Source: Mycobacterium sp. IS-1742
GTDB taxonomy: Bacteria > Actinomycetota > Actinomycetes > Mycobacteriales > Mycobacteriaceae
Assembly: GCF_001500125.1 (NCBI RefSeq)
Contig: NZ_LQIV01000006.1
Coordinates: 91,024 to 155,023, forward strand
Direction: 5' to 3'
DNA length: 64,000 nucleotides
Shown: one piece after another, positions 8,847-16,126 of the stretch
Layout: each line of letters opens with the position of its first letter
Position numbering within the stretch: the first letter of the stretch is position 1
Position numbers and translations under genes: made by a program
Notes under the pieces: generated by a model
Database searches by the model: none
What the model saw: only the letters and a program-made list of their open reading frames with translations
What the model was told of the DNA's origin: nothing

Positions 8847-8873
8847 GAATTCACGATCAAGATCGTGTAATTC
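8847..8873. promoter_or_regulatory. 27-bp near-perfect dyad around CACGATC-AA-GATCGTG
   Basis: The core arms CACGATC and GATCGTG are exact reverse complements around AA. They are extended by GAATT on the left and AATTC on the right, with a single unpaired T. An operator read by a dimer is the simplest explanation; a factor-independent terminator is less likely because no T-run follows. It lies 446 bp before the first gene of the gas-vesicle operon. Confidence 0.45.
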
Positions 8874-9319
8874 GACAGCAAATGACGTGAACGGCGGCGA
8901 AACTTGCTTATAAAAGAATGTTCTGGCAAATTCACGTTCTGGCTACGCGGAGCGCGCGATTGGTCGGACTGCGCGTTCTGCGCCACCCGTCCTGCCCGCC
9001 GCGGAACGCACCTGTACGTGCCGGTAGTCCTGTTCATCATCCCAGCTCATCGCTGCTTACGCGGCGAAGCCGGCGCGGCGGCGGTCTGCCACAATCTCCG
9101 TCGTCGATGTATCGCGGGGCGCCGAACGGAGGCGCAGGCGCCGACGATGAGGCACGCGGTTGCCGCCGAGAGGCAAAGCGTTGATATTCCGACGAAAACG
9201 GCTTCGCGGATGATTCGAGTCGCACCGATCGGGGTAGCTTGATATTTACCGGTTGAAACCGAAACGTCAGATGTGGAGCGGCCGAACGACCGACCCGTCG
9301 GGATCGAGGAGAGGACATC

Positions 9320-10066
9320 ATGGCCAACGGAGCGAAAGTGGCACTGGCGGTCGGCGCGGGATACTTCCTGGGCAGGACCCGCAAGATGCGGTTGGCGCTG
9401 ATGCTCGCGGGCGCCGGTCTCACCGGAAAGTTCCCCTCCGGCCCAACCGAACTCGCCGCACAGGGTTTGAAATCCCTGGGCGCGTCCGCGGATGTGACGC
9501 AACTGAGTGAGCAACTCCGCGGTGAACTCCTCGGCGCAGCCAGGGCGGCCGCGCTCGCCGCCGCGACCAGCCGGGTCAACGCACTCAACGACCGACTTCA
9601 GGACGTCACGTCGGCCGTCGACACCGACCAGGTGCTCGACGACGTCGGAGGGACCGTCGGGGGCGTCGGGGACACCGTCACCGGGTTGGGCGACCAGCTC
9701 GCACCGGCTGCCGGGTCGAGGCGCCGTCGCAAGGCAGCACGGGAACCGGAGCCCGAGGACGCCTACGACGACGAGGACGTCGAGGACGAGGCCGACGACG
9801 AAGCTCTGGATGTCGACGAAGACGCCGACGAAGACGCCGACGACGAGGACTTCGAGGACACCGACCTCGACGAAGAGCTCGACGAGGAACCGGAACCCGA
9901 GCCGGAACCGGCGCCGCGGCGACGTCGGGTCACCCGTCAGCCCACCGCGGCGAAGACCGCGATGCGTCGGTCCTCGCGGGCCACCGCCGCCGACGAGCCG
10001 GCGACATCCGCGGCGCGTCACGGCCGTTCGTCCACCAGGCGGTCACCGATACGGCGAGGACGGTGA
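9320..10066 (+). CDS. gas-vesicle operon accessory protein with acidic and basic tail
   Basis: The first gene of the operon encodes 248 residues and has a good ribosome site (GAGGAGAGG) 8 bp before ATG. Residues 5-35 are weakly hydrophobic and could contact a membrane or the vesicle shell. About 60-135 is a helix-rich, Ala-rich region. About 150-205 is almost entirely Asp/Glu. The last 45 residues are basic and Ser/Thr-rich. I recognise no named domain. Similar charged proteins sit in actinobacterial gas-vesicle clusters; as I recall, the Streptomyces cluster has genes called gvpY and gvpZ, and this could be one of them, but I cannot confirm it. It overlaps the next gene by GTGA. Confidence 0.7.
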   Translation: MANGAKVALAVGAGYFLGRTRKMRLALMLAGAGLTGKFPSGPTELAAQGLKSLGASADVTQLSEQLRGELLGAARAAALAAATSRVNALNDRLQDVTSAVDTDQVLDDVGGTVGGVGDTVTGLGDQLAPAAGSRRRRKAAREPEPEDAYDDEDVEDEADDEALDVDEDADEDADDEDFEDTDLDEELDEEPEPEPEPAPRRRRVTRQPTAAKTAMRRSSRATAADEPATSAARHGRSSTRRSPIRRGR

Positions 10067-11052
10067 GAGCGATGGCGCAACAACCAGGCGGCGCGACCAA
10101 GGGCGCGGGCCCGTTACAGGAATCGTTGCAGACGCTGGCCGGGACGTTCGCCCAGCGTGCGGTCACCTCGGCGTCCAATCGCATGAGCGGCACGACGCAA
10201 CGGCTGACCGACTATGCGCAGAGCGGCGGCCAAGGCGGTCTCCTGGCGGCCGCGACCGGCGCCGACAAGCTGCTCTCGGGCGACTCGCCCGTGAAAGCGG
10301 CGGTGGCCGGCGGTGTCTCCGGTGCGAAGGAGAAGGTCAAGGAAACGCTGCAAAACGTCACCGGAGCCATCACCGGCAAGAGCAAGGGCGGCGGCAAGGG
10401 CCTCAAGGTCACCAACATCGTCGAGCAGATCGACGTCGGGGTGCCGGTGGAACTCGCTTACCGCCAGTGGACGCAGTTCGCCGAGTTCCCGAAATTCATG
10501 AAGAAGGTGGAGCAGGTCGAGCAGGTCTCCGACGAGAAGCTGACCTGGAAGGCGCAGGTCTTCCTCTCCCACCGCAGCTGGGAGTCGACCATCACCGAGC
10601 AGGTGCCCAACGAGCGGATCGTCTGGCGTTCCAAGGGCGACAAGGGATACGTCGACGGCGCCATCACCTTCCACGAGTTGACGCCGAACCTGACCCGCGT
10701 GATCGTCGTCCTGGAGTACCACCCGCAGGGCCTCTTCGAGCGCACCGGCAATCTGTGGCGGGCCCAGGGCCGGCGGGTCCGCCTGGAGCTCAAGCACTTC
10801 CAACGCCACGTGATGACCCATGCCGTCCTCAACGCCGAGGACATCGAAGGCTGGACGGGCGAGATCCGCGACGGGGAGGTCGTCTCCGACGGAGCCGGGG
10901 AGCCGAAGGAGCAGGACGCCGAGAACCAGGAAGCCCGCGACGAGGAGAGTCCGCCGCCGAAACGACGGCGGGCCGTGAGCCGGAACCGGGACACGGGCAA
11001 CGGCGGATCGCCGGCACGGCGAGCCGCAAAACCACAAAGGAGTCGAGCATGA
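10063..11052 (+). CDS. SRPBCC-domain protein of the gas-vesicle operon
   Basis: A 329-residue protein; GTG 10063 overlaps the upstream stop, and ATG 10072 is an alternative. An N-terminal amphipathic, Gly/Ala-rich helical region (1-110) is followed by a cyclase/dehydrase-like SRPBCC domain at about 120-265 ([25 protein letters not shown], then [13 protein letters not shown]). The tail to 329 is acidic and then basic. This domain occurs in actinobacterial gas-vesicle clusters, but its role in vesicle assembly is not established. The charged tail resembles that of the preceding protein, which suggests they work together. It overlaps gvpA by ATGA. Confidence 0.8.
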   Translation: MRAMAQQPGGATKGAGPLQESLQTLAGTFAQRAVTSASNRMSGTTQRLTDYAQSGGQGGLLAAATGADKLLSGDSPVKAAVAGGVSGAKEKVKETLQNVTGAITGKSKGGGKGLKVTNIVEQIDVGVPVELAYRQWTQFAEFPKFMKKVEQVEQVSDEKLTWKAQVFLSHRSWESTITEQVPNERIVWRSKGDKGYVDGAITFHELTPNLTRVIVVLEYHPQGLFERTGNLWRAQGRRVRLELKHFQRHVMTHAVLNAEDIEGWTGEIRDGEVVSDGAGEPKEQDAENQEARDEESPPPKRRRAVSRNRDTGNGGSPARRAAKPQRSRA

Positions 11053-11465
11053 CCACAGCGATCCAACCCGCCGGCGCGGCGGGCGGGGGTTCGGATTCGA
11101 GCGGCCTGGCCGATGTCATCGACACGATCCTCGACAAGGGACTCGTGCTCGACGCGTACGTCCGGGTGTCGGTGGTCGGCATCGAGATCCTCACCATCGA
11201 CGCCCGTGTGGTCGTCGCCAGCGTCGACACCTATCTGCGTTTCGCCGATGCGGTCAACCGGCTCGACATCGCGAACGAAGACCCGAAGTCCGACCTCGGC
11301 GGCCTGGTCGGCGACGTGGCGGAGGGCGCCACCAGCGGCGTGGCGAAGGGCAAGACGCAGGGTGTGCTGGACGCGGCGGGGGAGAAGCTCGGCGACCTCC
11401 TCAACCAGAACCAGTCGCAGCCGCGAAAAGCCACCAGAGTTCGGAGCCGAAGAGAAGACCGATGA
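11049..11465 (+). CDS. gvpA: gas vesicle structural protein GvpA
   Basis: A 138-residue protein. Residues about 18-75 match the canonical GvpA shell protein almost residue for residue ([19 protein letters not shown], then [20 protein letters not shown] and [11 protein letters not shown]), including the amphipathic helix, beta-hairpin and second helix of the gas-vesicle rib. A roughly 60-residue hydrophilic extension follows (Gly/Lys-rich, ending RSRRED R), as is usual in actinobacterial versions. GvpA forms the rigid, water-excluding vesicle wall. Of the three GvpA-like proteins in this operon, this one is closest to the main shell protein. Both ends are coupled by ATGA. Confidence 0.93.
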   Translation: MTTAIQPAGAAGGGSDSSGLADVIDTILDKGLVLDAYVRVSVVGIEILTIDARVVVASVDTYLRFADAVNRLDIANEDPKSDLGGLVGDVAEGATSGVAKGKTQGVLDAAGEKLGDLLNQNQSQPRKATRVRSRREDR

Positions 11466-12229
11466 GCGCTGAGGAACTGGAGAACGCGGTGTACATATAC
11501 GGCATCGTTCCCGCCGACGTGCAGGTCGAAGACGACGCCGAGGGCGTCGGGGACCCACCGGGCAAGGTCGAGACGGTACGGGAAGGCAAGATCGCCGCGC
11601 TCGTGAGCGAGGTGCCGACCGGCCACGCACTCGGCACACCCGACGATCTGCGGGCACACGCCCATCTCCTGGACGGGGCGGCGGCGGTTGCGCCGGTACT
11701 ACCGTTGCGATTCGGCGCGGTGATGACCGATGCCGCCGCGGTCGCCGAGGAACTCCTGCGCGCACACCACGACGAGTTCCTCGAGACCCTCACCAAACTG
11801 GAAGGGCACGCCCAGTACATCGTCAAGGGCCGGTACGACGAGCAGACATTCCTGCGCGACCTCCTCGAGGAGAGTGAGCAGGCTCGCCTGCTGCGCGACG
11901 ACATCAGGGCCAAACCCGAAGACGCGTCCCGTGATTCGCGGATGGCGCTCGGTGAGCTGATCGCGAACGCGATCGAGGCCAAACGGCAGGCGGACACCGC
12001 CACGGCGGTCGACGCGCTCAACTCGGTCGCCCGGTCGGTCAACGTCCGCGAACCCACTCACGAGTTCGATGCCGTCAACGTCGCCGTGCTCCTGGAAGTG
12101 GCGCGGGAAGAGGAACTGGAAGCCGCCGTGGACAAACTCGCCGAGAACGCAGGGGAACGGGTCGACCTGCGGCTGCTCGGACCGATGGCGGCCTACGACT
12201 TCGTCGTGACCGCCAATCCGGCGGGGTGA
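11462..12229 (+). CDS. gvpF: gas vesicle protein GvpF (GvpL/F family)
   Basis: A 255-residue member of the GvpL/GvpF family: N-terminal [12 protein letters not shown], then a loop region, the conserved [12 protein letters not shown] segment near 76-88 and a C-terminal domain ending [11 protein letters not shown]. In other systems GvpF contacts GvpA before or during polymerisation and is part of the minimal assembly machinery. A second paralogue lies downstream (13195-13983). Because it directly follows gvpA, as in other actinobacterial operons, the name gvpF rather than gvpL is used. It is separated from gvpG by 3 bp. Confidence 0.9.
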   Translation: MSAEELENAVYIYGIVPADVQVEDDAEGVGDPPGKVETVREGKIAALVSEVPTGHALGTPDDLRAHAHLLDGAAAVAPVLPLRFGAVMTDAAAVAEELLRAHHDEFLETLTKLEGHAQYIVKGRYDEQTFLRDLLEESEQARLLRDDIRAKPEDASRDSRMALGELIANAIEAKRQADTATAVDALNSVARSVNVREPTHEFDAVNVAVLLEVAREEELEAAVDKLAENAGERVDLRLLGPMAAYDFVVTANPAG

Positions 12230-12232
12230 CCG

Positions 12233-12487
12233 ATGGGTCTGTTCTCCGCTGTCTTCCTGGCCCCGCTGCTGCCGGTCCGCGGGGTGATCTCCCTCGCGGA
12301 GGTCATCCAGCGGCAGGTCGAGCAGGAGATGAACGATCCTGCGCGGACGCGCCGTCAGCTGGAGGCTCTCGAGGAGGCCCGCGAGAGGGGCGAGATCTCC
12401 GCCGAGGAAGAGAAGGCGGCCCAGCAGGAGATCCTGAAATCGCGGGTGACCCAGAAGTCCCCCGAACCGCCGCCTGAGAGTGGGTGA
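12233..12487 (+). CDS. gvpG: gas vesicle protein GvpG
   Basis: An 84-residue protein of the GvpG family. A short hydrophobic N-terminus (MGLFSAVFLAPLLPVRGV) is followed by a charged helix, probably coiled coil, from about 24 to 75 (QRQVEQEMNDP, EEARERGEISAEEE). GvpG is one of the small accessory proteins needed for vesicle formation and is reported to interact with GvpF/L proteins. The frame chosen has the family sequence; an overlapping frame at 12226 is a shadow. GTGA overlap with gvpO. Confidence 0.9.
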   Translation: MGLFSAVFLAPLLPVRGVISLAEVIQRQVEQEMNDPARTRRQLEALEEARERGEISAEEEKAAQQEILKSRVTQKSPEPPPESG

Positions 12488-12822
12488 GGCACATGGCAGA
12501 ACGCTCGCGCGCACGACCGGGTGACGACGGTGAGCCCGAACCCCCGCCCCTGCTGGCGAGGGAAGCGGTCGATCTGGCCCGGGAACACATCACGGGCATG
12601 ACCGGCCGCGACACGGTGCAGACCACCTCGGTGGCACCGACCAGGGGCGGCGGCTGGGTGGTCGAAGTCGAGGTGGTGGAGGATCGCCGGATCCCGTCGT
12701 CGTCGGACATCCTCGCGCTCTACGAAGTCGAACTGGACGTCGACGGAGAGCTGCTCACCTACCGGCGGACCCGCCGGTACATGCGCGGGCAGACCGGTAA
12801 CGGCAACGGGGGTGGTGGCTAG
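12484..12822 (+). CDS. gvpO: gas vesicle protein GvpO
   Basis: A 112-residue protein (GTG 12484; ATG 12493 also possible). The GvpO domain spans about 25-105, with a helix (AREAVDLAREHITGMTG) and then strands GGGWVVEVEVVEDRRIP and LALYEVELDVDGELLTYRRT before RRYMRGQ. GvpO is required for gas vesicles in haloarchaea and occurs in actinobacterial clusters, with a suggested role in expression or assembly. In the Streptomyces cluster as I recall it, gvpO precedes gvpA, whereas here it lies between gvpG and gvpJ. The stop overlaps the gvpJ GTG by one base. Confidence 0.9.
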   Translation: MRHMAERSRARPGDDGEPEPPPLLAREAVDLAREHITGMTGRDTVQTTSVAPTRGGGWVVEVEVVEDRRIPSSSDILALYEVELDVDGELLTYRRTRRYMRGQTGNGNGGGG

Positions 12823-13205
12823 TGACGCTCGCGGGCGACGACGGTTATTCGCCGGCACCACGTGGTTACGGATCGCCGGTGAGCGGGTCCTCGTCCTCCA
12901 CGAATCTCGGCGACATCCTGGAGCGGGTGCTCGACAAGGGCATCGTCATCGCCGGGGACATCCGGGTCAACCTGCTCGACATCGAACTGCTGACGATCAA
13001 ACTGCGGCTGGTCATCGCGTCTCTGGACACCGCACGGGAGGTCGGCATCGACTGGTGGGTGAGCGATCCGTGGCTGTCCGGCAAGGCGTCGAATCTGCAG
13101 CTGGAGAACGATCGGCTGCGCGCCCGGATCGAAGCCCTCGAGGCAGGCAACGGCGAGCGCAGCGCGGTCGAGGCCCAGTACACGGAGCTCGAGGATGAGT
13201 TCTGA
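12822..13205 (+). CDS. gvpJ: gas vesicle protein GvpJ
   Basis: A 127-residue GvpA-family minor protein. Residues about 25-80 carry the fold (TNLGDILERVLDKGIVIAG, DIRVNLLDIELLTIKLRLVI) but with the substitutions and the WWVSDPWL segment typical of GvpJ, not of the main shell. A short coiled coil (NLQLENDRLRARIEALEAG) closes the protein. GvpJ is thought to act in nucleation or at vesicle tips. It starts at GTG, overlapping the gvpO stop, and its end overlaps gvpL by 11 bp. Confidence 0.9.
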   Translation: MTLAGDDGYSPAPRGYGSPVSGSSSSTNLGDILERVLDKGIVIAGDIRVNLLDIELLTIKLRLVIASLDTAREVGIDWWVSDPWLSGKASNLQLENDRLRARIEALEAGNGERSAVEAQYTELEDEF

Positions 13206-13983
13206 GGGCACCGGTGTCTGGGTCTATGCGATCGTGTCCGGCGATCGGGCGGCCGAGCGCATCGCCGGTCTGCGCGGCGTGGCCGACGAACCCGTACGGG
13301 TCGTGACCGCAGGCGATCTCGCCGCCGCGGTCGGCACCGTTCCGCTCGGCGAGTTCGGCCAGGATGCGCTGCGCCGGAACCTGGAGGATCTGGACTGGCT
13401 CGGCGCCAAGGCGCGTGCCCACGACGCCGTGGTGTCGGCCGTCGCCCGGTCCGGACCCGTCATCCCGGTCCGGATGACCACGGTCTATCTCGGCGACGAC
13501 CGGGTGGGGGCGTTGCTCGAGAGCCGGCGGCCGGACTTCCACGCGGCGCTGTCCCGGGTCACCGGCCGGGTGGAACTCGGTGTCCGCGCGTACGCCGATG
13601 CGAAAGCGCTCGTCCCACAGCAGGACCCGCAGCCCGAGTCGGGTGCGCGACGATCGGGTGCGGCGTATCTCATGCGCCGCAAACGCGCACTCGAACATCA
13701 GGAGCTCGCGCACGGGACGGCCGCCGCGGCCGCCGACCGGATCCACGCCGCCCTGCTTCGGTTCGCGACAGACGGCAAGCGGAAACCGGTGGCGGACAAC
13801 AGCCTCTCCGGGCGGGCCGCCTGGACCGTGTTGAACGGCACCTACCTGGTCGACGACGACCGGGCAGGCGAATTCCGTTCGCTCGTCGACGAACTCGAGC
13901 AGGGCACCGCGGGGATCGAACTGGAGATCACCGGACCGTGGCCGCCGTACTCCTTCGCGGGGGATGTGGTCGCCGATGACTGA
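13195..13983 (+). CDS. gvpL: gas vesicle protein GvpL (GvpL/F family)
   Basis: A 262-residue GvpL/F family member: N-terminal GTGVWVYAIVSGD, the central VIPVRMTTVYLGD segment (the counterpart of LPLRFG in GvpF), and the C-terminal ITGPWPPYSFAG. It is a diverged paralogue of the protein at 11462-12229. GvpL is regarded as a hub that binds several accessory Gvp proteins. Its position between gvpJ and gvpS matches other actinobacterial operons. The ATG lies inside gvpJ and the end overlaps the next start by 8 bp. Confidence 0.9.
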   Translation: MSSEGTGVWVYAIVSGDRAAERIAGLRGVADEPVRVVTAGDLAAAVGTVPLGEFGQDALRRNLEDLDWLGAKARAHDAVVSAVARSGPVIPVRMTTVYLGDDRVGALLESRRPDFHAALSRVTGRVELGVRAYADAKALVPQQDPQPESGARRSGAAYLMRRKRALEHQELAHGTAAAAADRIHAALLRFATDGKRKPVADNSLSGRAAWTVLNGTYLVDDDRAGEFRSLVDELEQGTAGIELEITGPWPPYSFAGDVVADD

Positions 13984-14176
13984 CGTGGCACCCGCCGACA
14001 ACACCCGCGAGATCGCGCTGGTCGACCTGCTCGACCGGGTCCTGGCCGGCGGCGTGGTGATCAGCGGCGACATCACGCTGTCCATCGCCGACGTCGACAT
14101 GGTGGTCATCTCCCTGCGGACACTGATCTCCTCGGTCGGCACACTGCTGGGTCCTGCCGTCGACGGTGATCGATGA
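13976..14176 (+). CDS. gvpS: small GvpA-family protein (GvpS/GvpM type)
   Basis: A 66-residue protein that is nearly all GvpA fold (REIALVDLLDRVLAGGVVISG, DITLSIADVDMVVISLRTLI). It lacks the C-terminal extensions of the two other family members here. Small GvpA relatives of this type (GvpS in actinobacteria, GvpM elsewhere) are minor, probably nucleating components. ATG 13976 is preferred because it starts at the family N-terminus; ATG 13964 would add four residues. ATGA overlap with gvpK. Confidence 0.87.
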   Translation: MTDVAPADNTREIALVDLLDRVLAGGVVISGDITLSIADVDMVVISLRTLISSVGTLLGPAVDGDR

Positions 14177-14475
14177 CCGATCCGGAGCCTGCGCGCCGCC
14201 AACGCATCAACTCCGATCCGGAGAGCGTGGAACGCGGTCTGGTGAGCCTGGTGCTGACGCTGGTCGAACTCCTGCGTCAGCTCATGGAACGGCAGGCGAT
14301 CAGACGCGTCGACGCCGGTGATCTCACCGACGAACAGATCGAGCGCATCGGCACGACGCTGATGCTGCTCGAAGAGAAGATGGAAGAACTGCGGGAGCAC
14401 TTCGGGCTCGAACCCGAGGACCTCAACATCGACCTCGGTCCACTGGGGCCCCTCTTACCCCGAGAGCCCGGCTGA
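14173..14475 (+). CDS. gvpK: gas vesicle protein GvpK
   Basis: A 100-residue GvpK family protein, mostly helical. The conserved stretch runs from about 16 to 95 (NSDPESVERGLVSLVLTLVE, LLRQLMERQAIRRVDAGDL) and closes with GLEPEDLNIDLGPLGPLL. GvpK is an accessory protein required for vesicle formation in several systems. It is the last gene of the operon; its stop codon lies inside the 5' arm of the terminator hairpin. Confidence 0.92.
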   Translation: MTDPEPARRQRINSDPESVERGLVSLVLTLVELLRQLMERQAIRRVDAGDLTDEQIERIGTTLMLLEEKMEELREHFGLEPEDLNIDLGPLGPLLPREPG

Positions 14476-14493
14476 CGGTTGTCAGCCGGGCTC
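14464..14493 (+). terminator. 13-bp perfect hairpin terminator after gvpK
   Basis: GAGCCCGGCTGAC (14464-14476) and its exact reverse complement (14481-14493) are separated by the tetraloop GGTT. No T-run follows, as is common for mycobacterial hairpin terminators. It overlaps the gvpK stop codon and, being symmetrical, may also end the convergent minus-strand gene at 14525. Confidence 0.75.
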
Positions 14494-14524
14494 GCCGGGG
14501 TTCGGTGTCGATCGGGATGTGCGG

Positions 14525-14830
14525 CTACCGCATCATCGTGCGCCGCCGGCCCGTCACGCCGCCGTGGCGACGACCCATCAGCGCGGCCACCAGGGCCACA
14601 CCGATCACCGCGACCACGACCTGGACGAGCAGCTCCATCCAGTCGATGCCGCTGGTGGCGGTAGGGATGCCGATCGCCCGCGCGATGGCCGTGCCGATGA
14701 ACGCCGACACGATGCCGACCGCGATGGTGATCAGGATGCCGATGTTCTGCTTGCCCGGCAGCAACAGACGGCCGAGCGCACCGACGACTATGCCGATGAG
14801 AATTGCGCTGATAATGCCGGTGATTGTCAT
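14525..14830 (-). CDS. GlsB/YeaQ/YmgE family small membrane protein
   Basis: A 101-residue protein of the transglycosylase-associated (GlsB/YeaQ/YmgE) family. It has three hydrophobic segments at about 3-22, 28-50 and 64-85, with family glycines in IGIVVGALGRLLLPGKQ. The C-terminus is basic (RRHGGVTGRRRT). Members are general stress proteins of unclear biochemical role. A strong ribosome site (TTGGAGGA) precedes the ATG. It converges on the gas-vesicle operon and is separated from it by the hairpin. Confidence 0.88.
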   Translation of the reverse strand: MTITGIISAILIGIVVGALGRLLLPGKQNIGILITIAVGIVSAFIGTAIARAIGIPTATSGIDWMELLVQVVVAVIGVALVAALMGRRHGGVTGRRRTMMR

Positions 14831-14909
14831 GGTTCCTCCAAGAGGTGTAGGTGCTGCGGAGATACCCGGGCTCCGCTGGGAATAAACGCTCGCGTCAATC
14901 GGGTGCGCG

Positions 14910-15530
14910 TCAGGCCATTTCGGGTACGCGCAGGCTCGCGATCGCCAACTCGAACTCGCCGACGTCGAGCTGGTCGGCGCCGAGGTCGCGGAGCCGGGCG
15001 GTGCGCAGCGCGCGGGCCTGATCGCGGGTCCGGTTCATCGCCCCCATGGAGTCGAACGACACCGACGAGACCGCCCGGCCGGAGGTGCGGTCGATCATCA
15101 GGCTGGCGCTGCAGAACCCCTCGAGTTCCTCGATCGACGGCAGCACCTCGGAGCGGTAGAACGCGATCGCCTGGTCGAACTGCTCGGGGCGGGCCCTCAG
15201 CCAGGTCGCCCGCACCCCGGCCCCCGCGCCGGCGCGGTGTTCACGGTGCAGGACCGCGATCTCCCACTCCTCGACCACCGGAGTCCCGCCGAAGGCCTCC
15301 GCGGCGCGCTCGCGCACCGGGCGCACCCGCTCGGCGGCGGCGTGCATCGCTTCGGCCGACTCCCAGGCGGTGGTCGCGATGCAGCGGCCCGATTCCCGAT
15401 CCACCAGTAGTGACAGCCCGACGCAGCCGTCGATGTCACGCAGGGCGGGCATCACCTCGTTGCGGATGTGCGCGATCCCGGCGTCCACGGCGTCCGGTCG
15501 TGCCTCGATTGTGGTTGTGCGTGCGAACAC
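14910..15530 (-). CDS. tandem antibiotic-biosynthesis-monooxygenase (ABM) domain protein
   Basis: A 206-residue protein consisting of two dimeric alpha-beta barrel (ABM-like) repeats, about 1-95 and 105-195. Each carries a similar series: [20 protein letters not shown] with [14 protein letters not shown] in the first, [20 protein letters not shown] with [14 protein letters not shown] in the second. A fused pair would mimic the usual ABM dimer. GTG 15530 is chosen because the domain begins there; an upstream GTG adds 18 residues without domain character. Substrate is unknown, and such proteins range from monooxygenases to haem-degrading enzymes. No haem ligand can be assigned. Confidence 0.75.
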   Translation of the reverse strand: MFARTTTIEARPDAVDAGIAHIRNEVMPALRDIDGCVGLSLLVDRESGRCIATTAWESAEAMHAAAERVRPVRERAAEAFGGTPVVEEWEIAVLHREHRAGAGAGVRATWLRARPEQFDQAIAFYRSEVLPSIEELEGFCSASLMIDRTSGRAVSSVSFDSMGAMNRTRDQARALRTARLRDLGADQLDVGEFELAIASLRVPEMA

Positions 15531-15648
15531 AGCCTCACCCCCTTCGGGTGACGGGGCAGCGCCCCGGTGGCGCCACCGGTTCACCTATCACTGTCCTCCG
15601 CCGGATCAGGCCGGGCAATGGTTCGCGCGGGGCTCGTACCCTGGCGTC

Positions 15649-16050
15649 ATGGACACCGATCTTCTCGACGTCGACACCTCACGGCGGCGCATCGTCGACC
15701 TGACCGACGCCGTCCGGTCGTTCTGCGGACCCCGCCGGGACGGCCTGTGCAACGTGTTCGTACCGCACGCCACCGCGGGGGTCGCGCTCATCGAGACGGG
15801 ATCCGGCTCCGACGACGACCTGCTCGACACGCTCGAGCGGCTGCTCCCGCGCGACGATCGCTACCGCCACGCCCACGGGTCGCCGGGCCACGGCGCCGAC
15901 CACGTGCTGCCCGCGCTGATCTCACCGTCGGTCACGGTGCCGGTGCAGGACGGGGAACCGCTGCTCGGGACGTGGCAGAGCGTCGTGCTCGTCGACCTCA
16001 ACAGCGACAACCCCCGCCGCTCCGTGCGGCTGAGCTTCCTCGGGTCGTGA
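15649..16050 (+). CDS. YjbQ family protein (UPF0047, secondary thiamine-phosphate synthase type)
   Basis: A 133-residue protein of the YjbQ family. Conserved elements are [11 protein letters not shown] at about 41-51, [16 protein letters not shown] near 76-91 and [10 protein letters not shown] near 108-117. The histidines form the putative metal or phosphate site. The E. coli protein shows weak thiamine-phosphate synthase activity in vitro; the physiological role is unknown. ATG 15649 fits the family start. It is divergent from the ABM gene and stands 76 bp upstream of alaS on the same strand. Confidence 0.88.
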   Translation: MDTDLLDVDTSRRRIVDLTDAVRSFCGPRRDGLCNVFVPHATAGVALIETGSGSDDDLLDTLERLLPRDDRYRHAHGSPGHGADHVLPALISPSVTVPVQDGEPLLGTWQSVVLVDLNSDNPRRSVRLSFLGS

Positions 16051-16126
16051 GCGCGATCGTCGTCGTGACGGCGGCGGGTACTGTAGATCGGTCGAAATAC
16101 CCGACCCCGATAAGGATGCCTCAGAC

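Larger units (their letters stand above)
8411..9319. other. 909-bp region without convincing gene, upstream of gas-vesicle operon
   Basis: Several short frames exist on both strands, but none has the third-position GC bias of neighbouring genes, a good ribosome site or a recognisable domain. Roughly 8760-8960 is clearly richer in A and T than the surroundings. The stretch contains three dyads (8522-8537, 8773-8790, 8847-8873) and a small GGTT-GA-AACC palindrome at 9251-9260, just upstream of the operon. A GGGTA element at 9232-9236 could be the -10 of a SigF-type promoter, but no good -35 partner was found. It most likely holds the regulatory region and a long leader, and possibly a small RNA. 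Confidence 0.6.

Noticed and set aside
9770..9900. GAC/GAA-rich run as a microsatellite
   Set aside because: It is explained by the Asp/Glu-rich segment of the first operon gene and has mixed codons rather than exact long repeats.
9507..11048. Very long frame leading into gvpA
   Set aside because: The upstream part is an Arg/Pro/Thr-rich shadow of the two accessory genes; the GvpA fold starts after the ATG at 11049.
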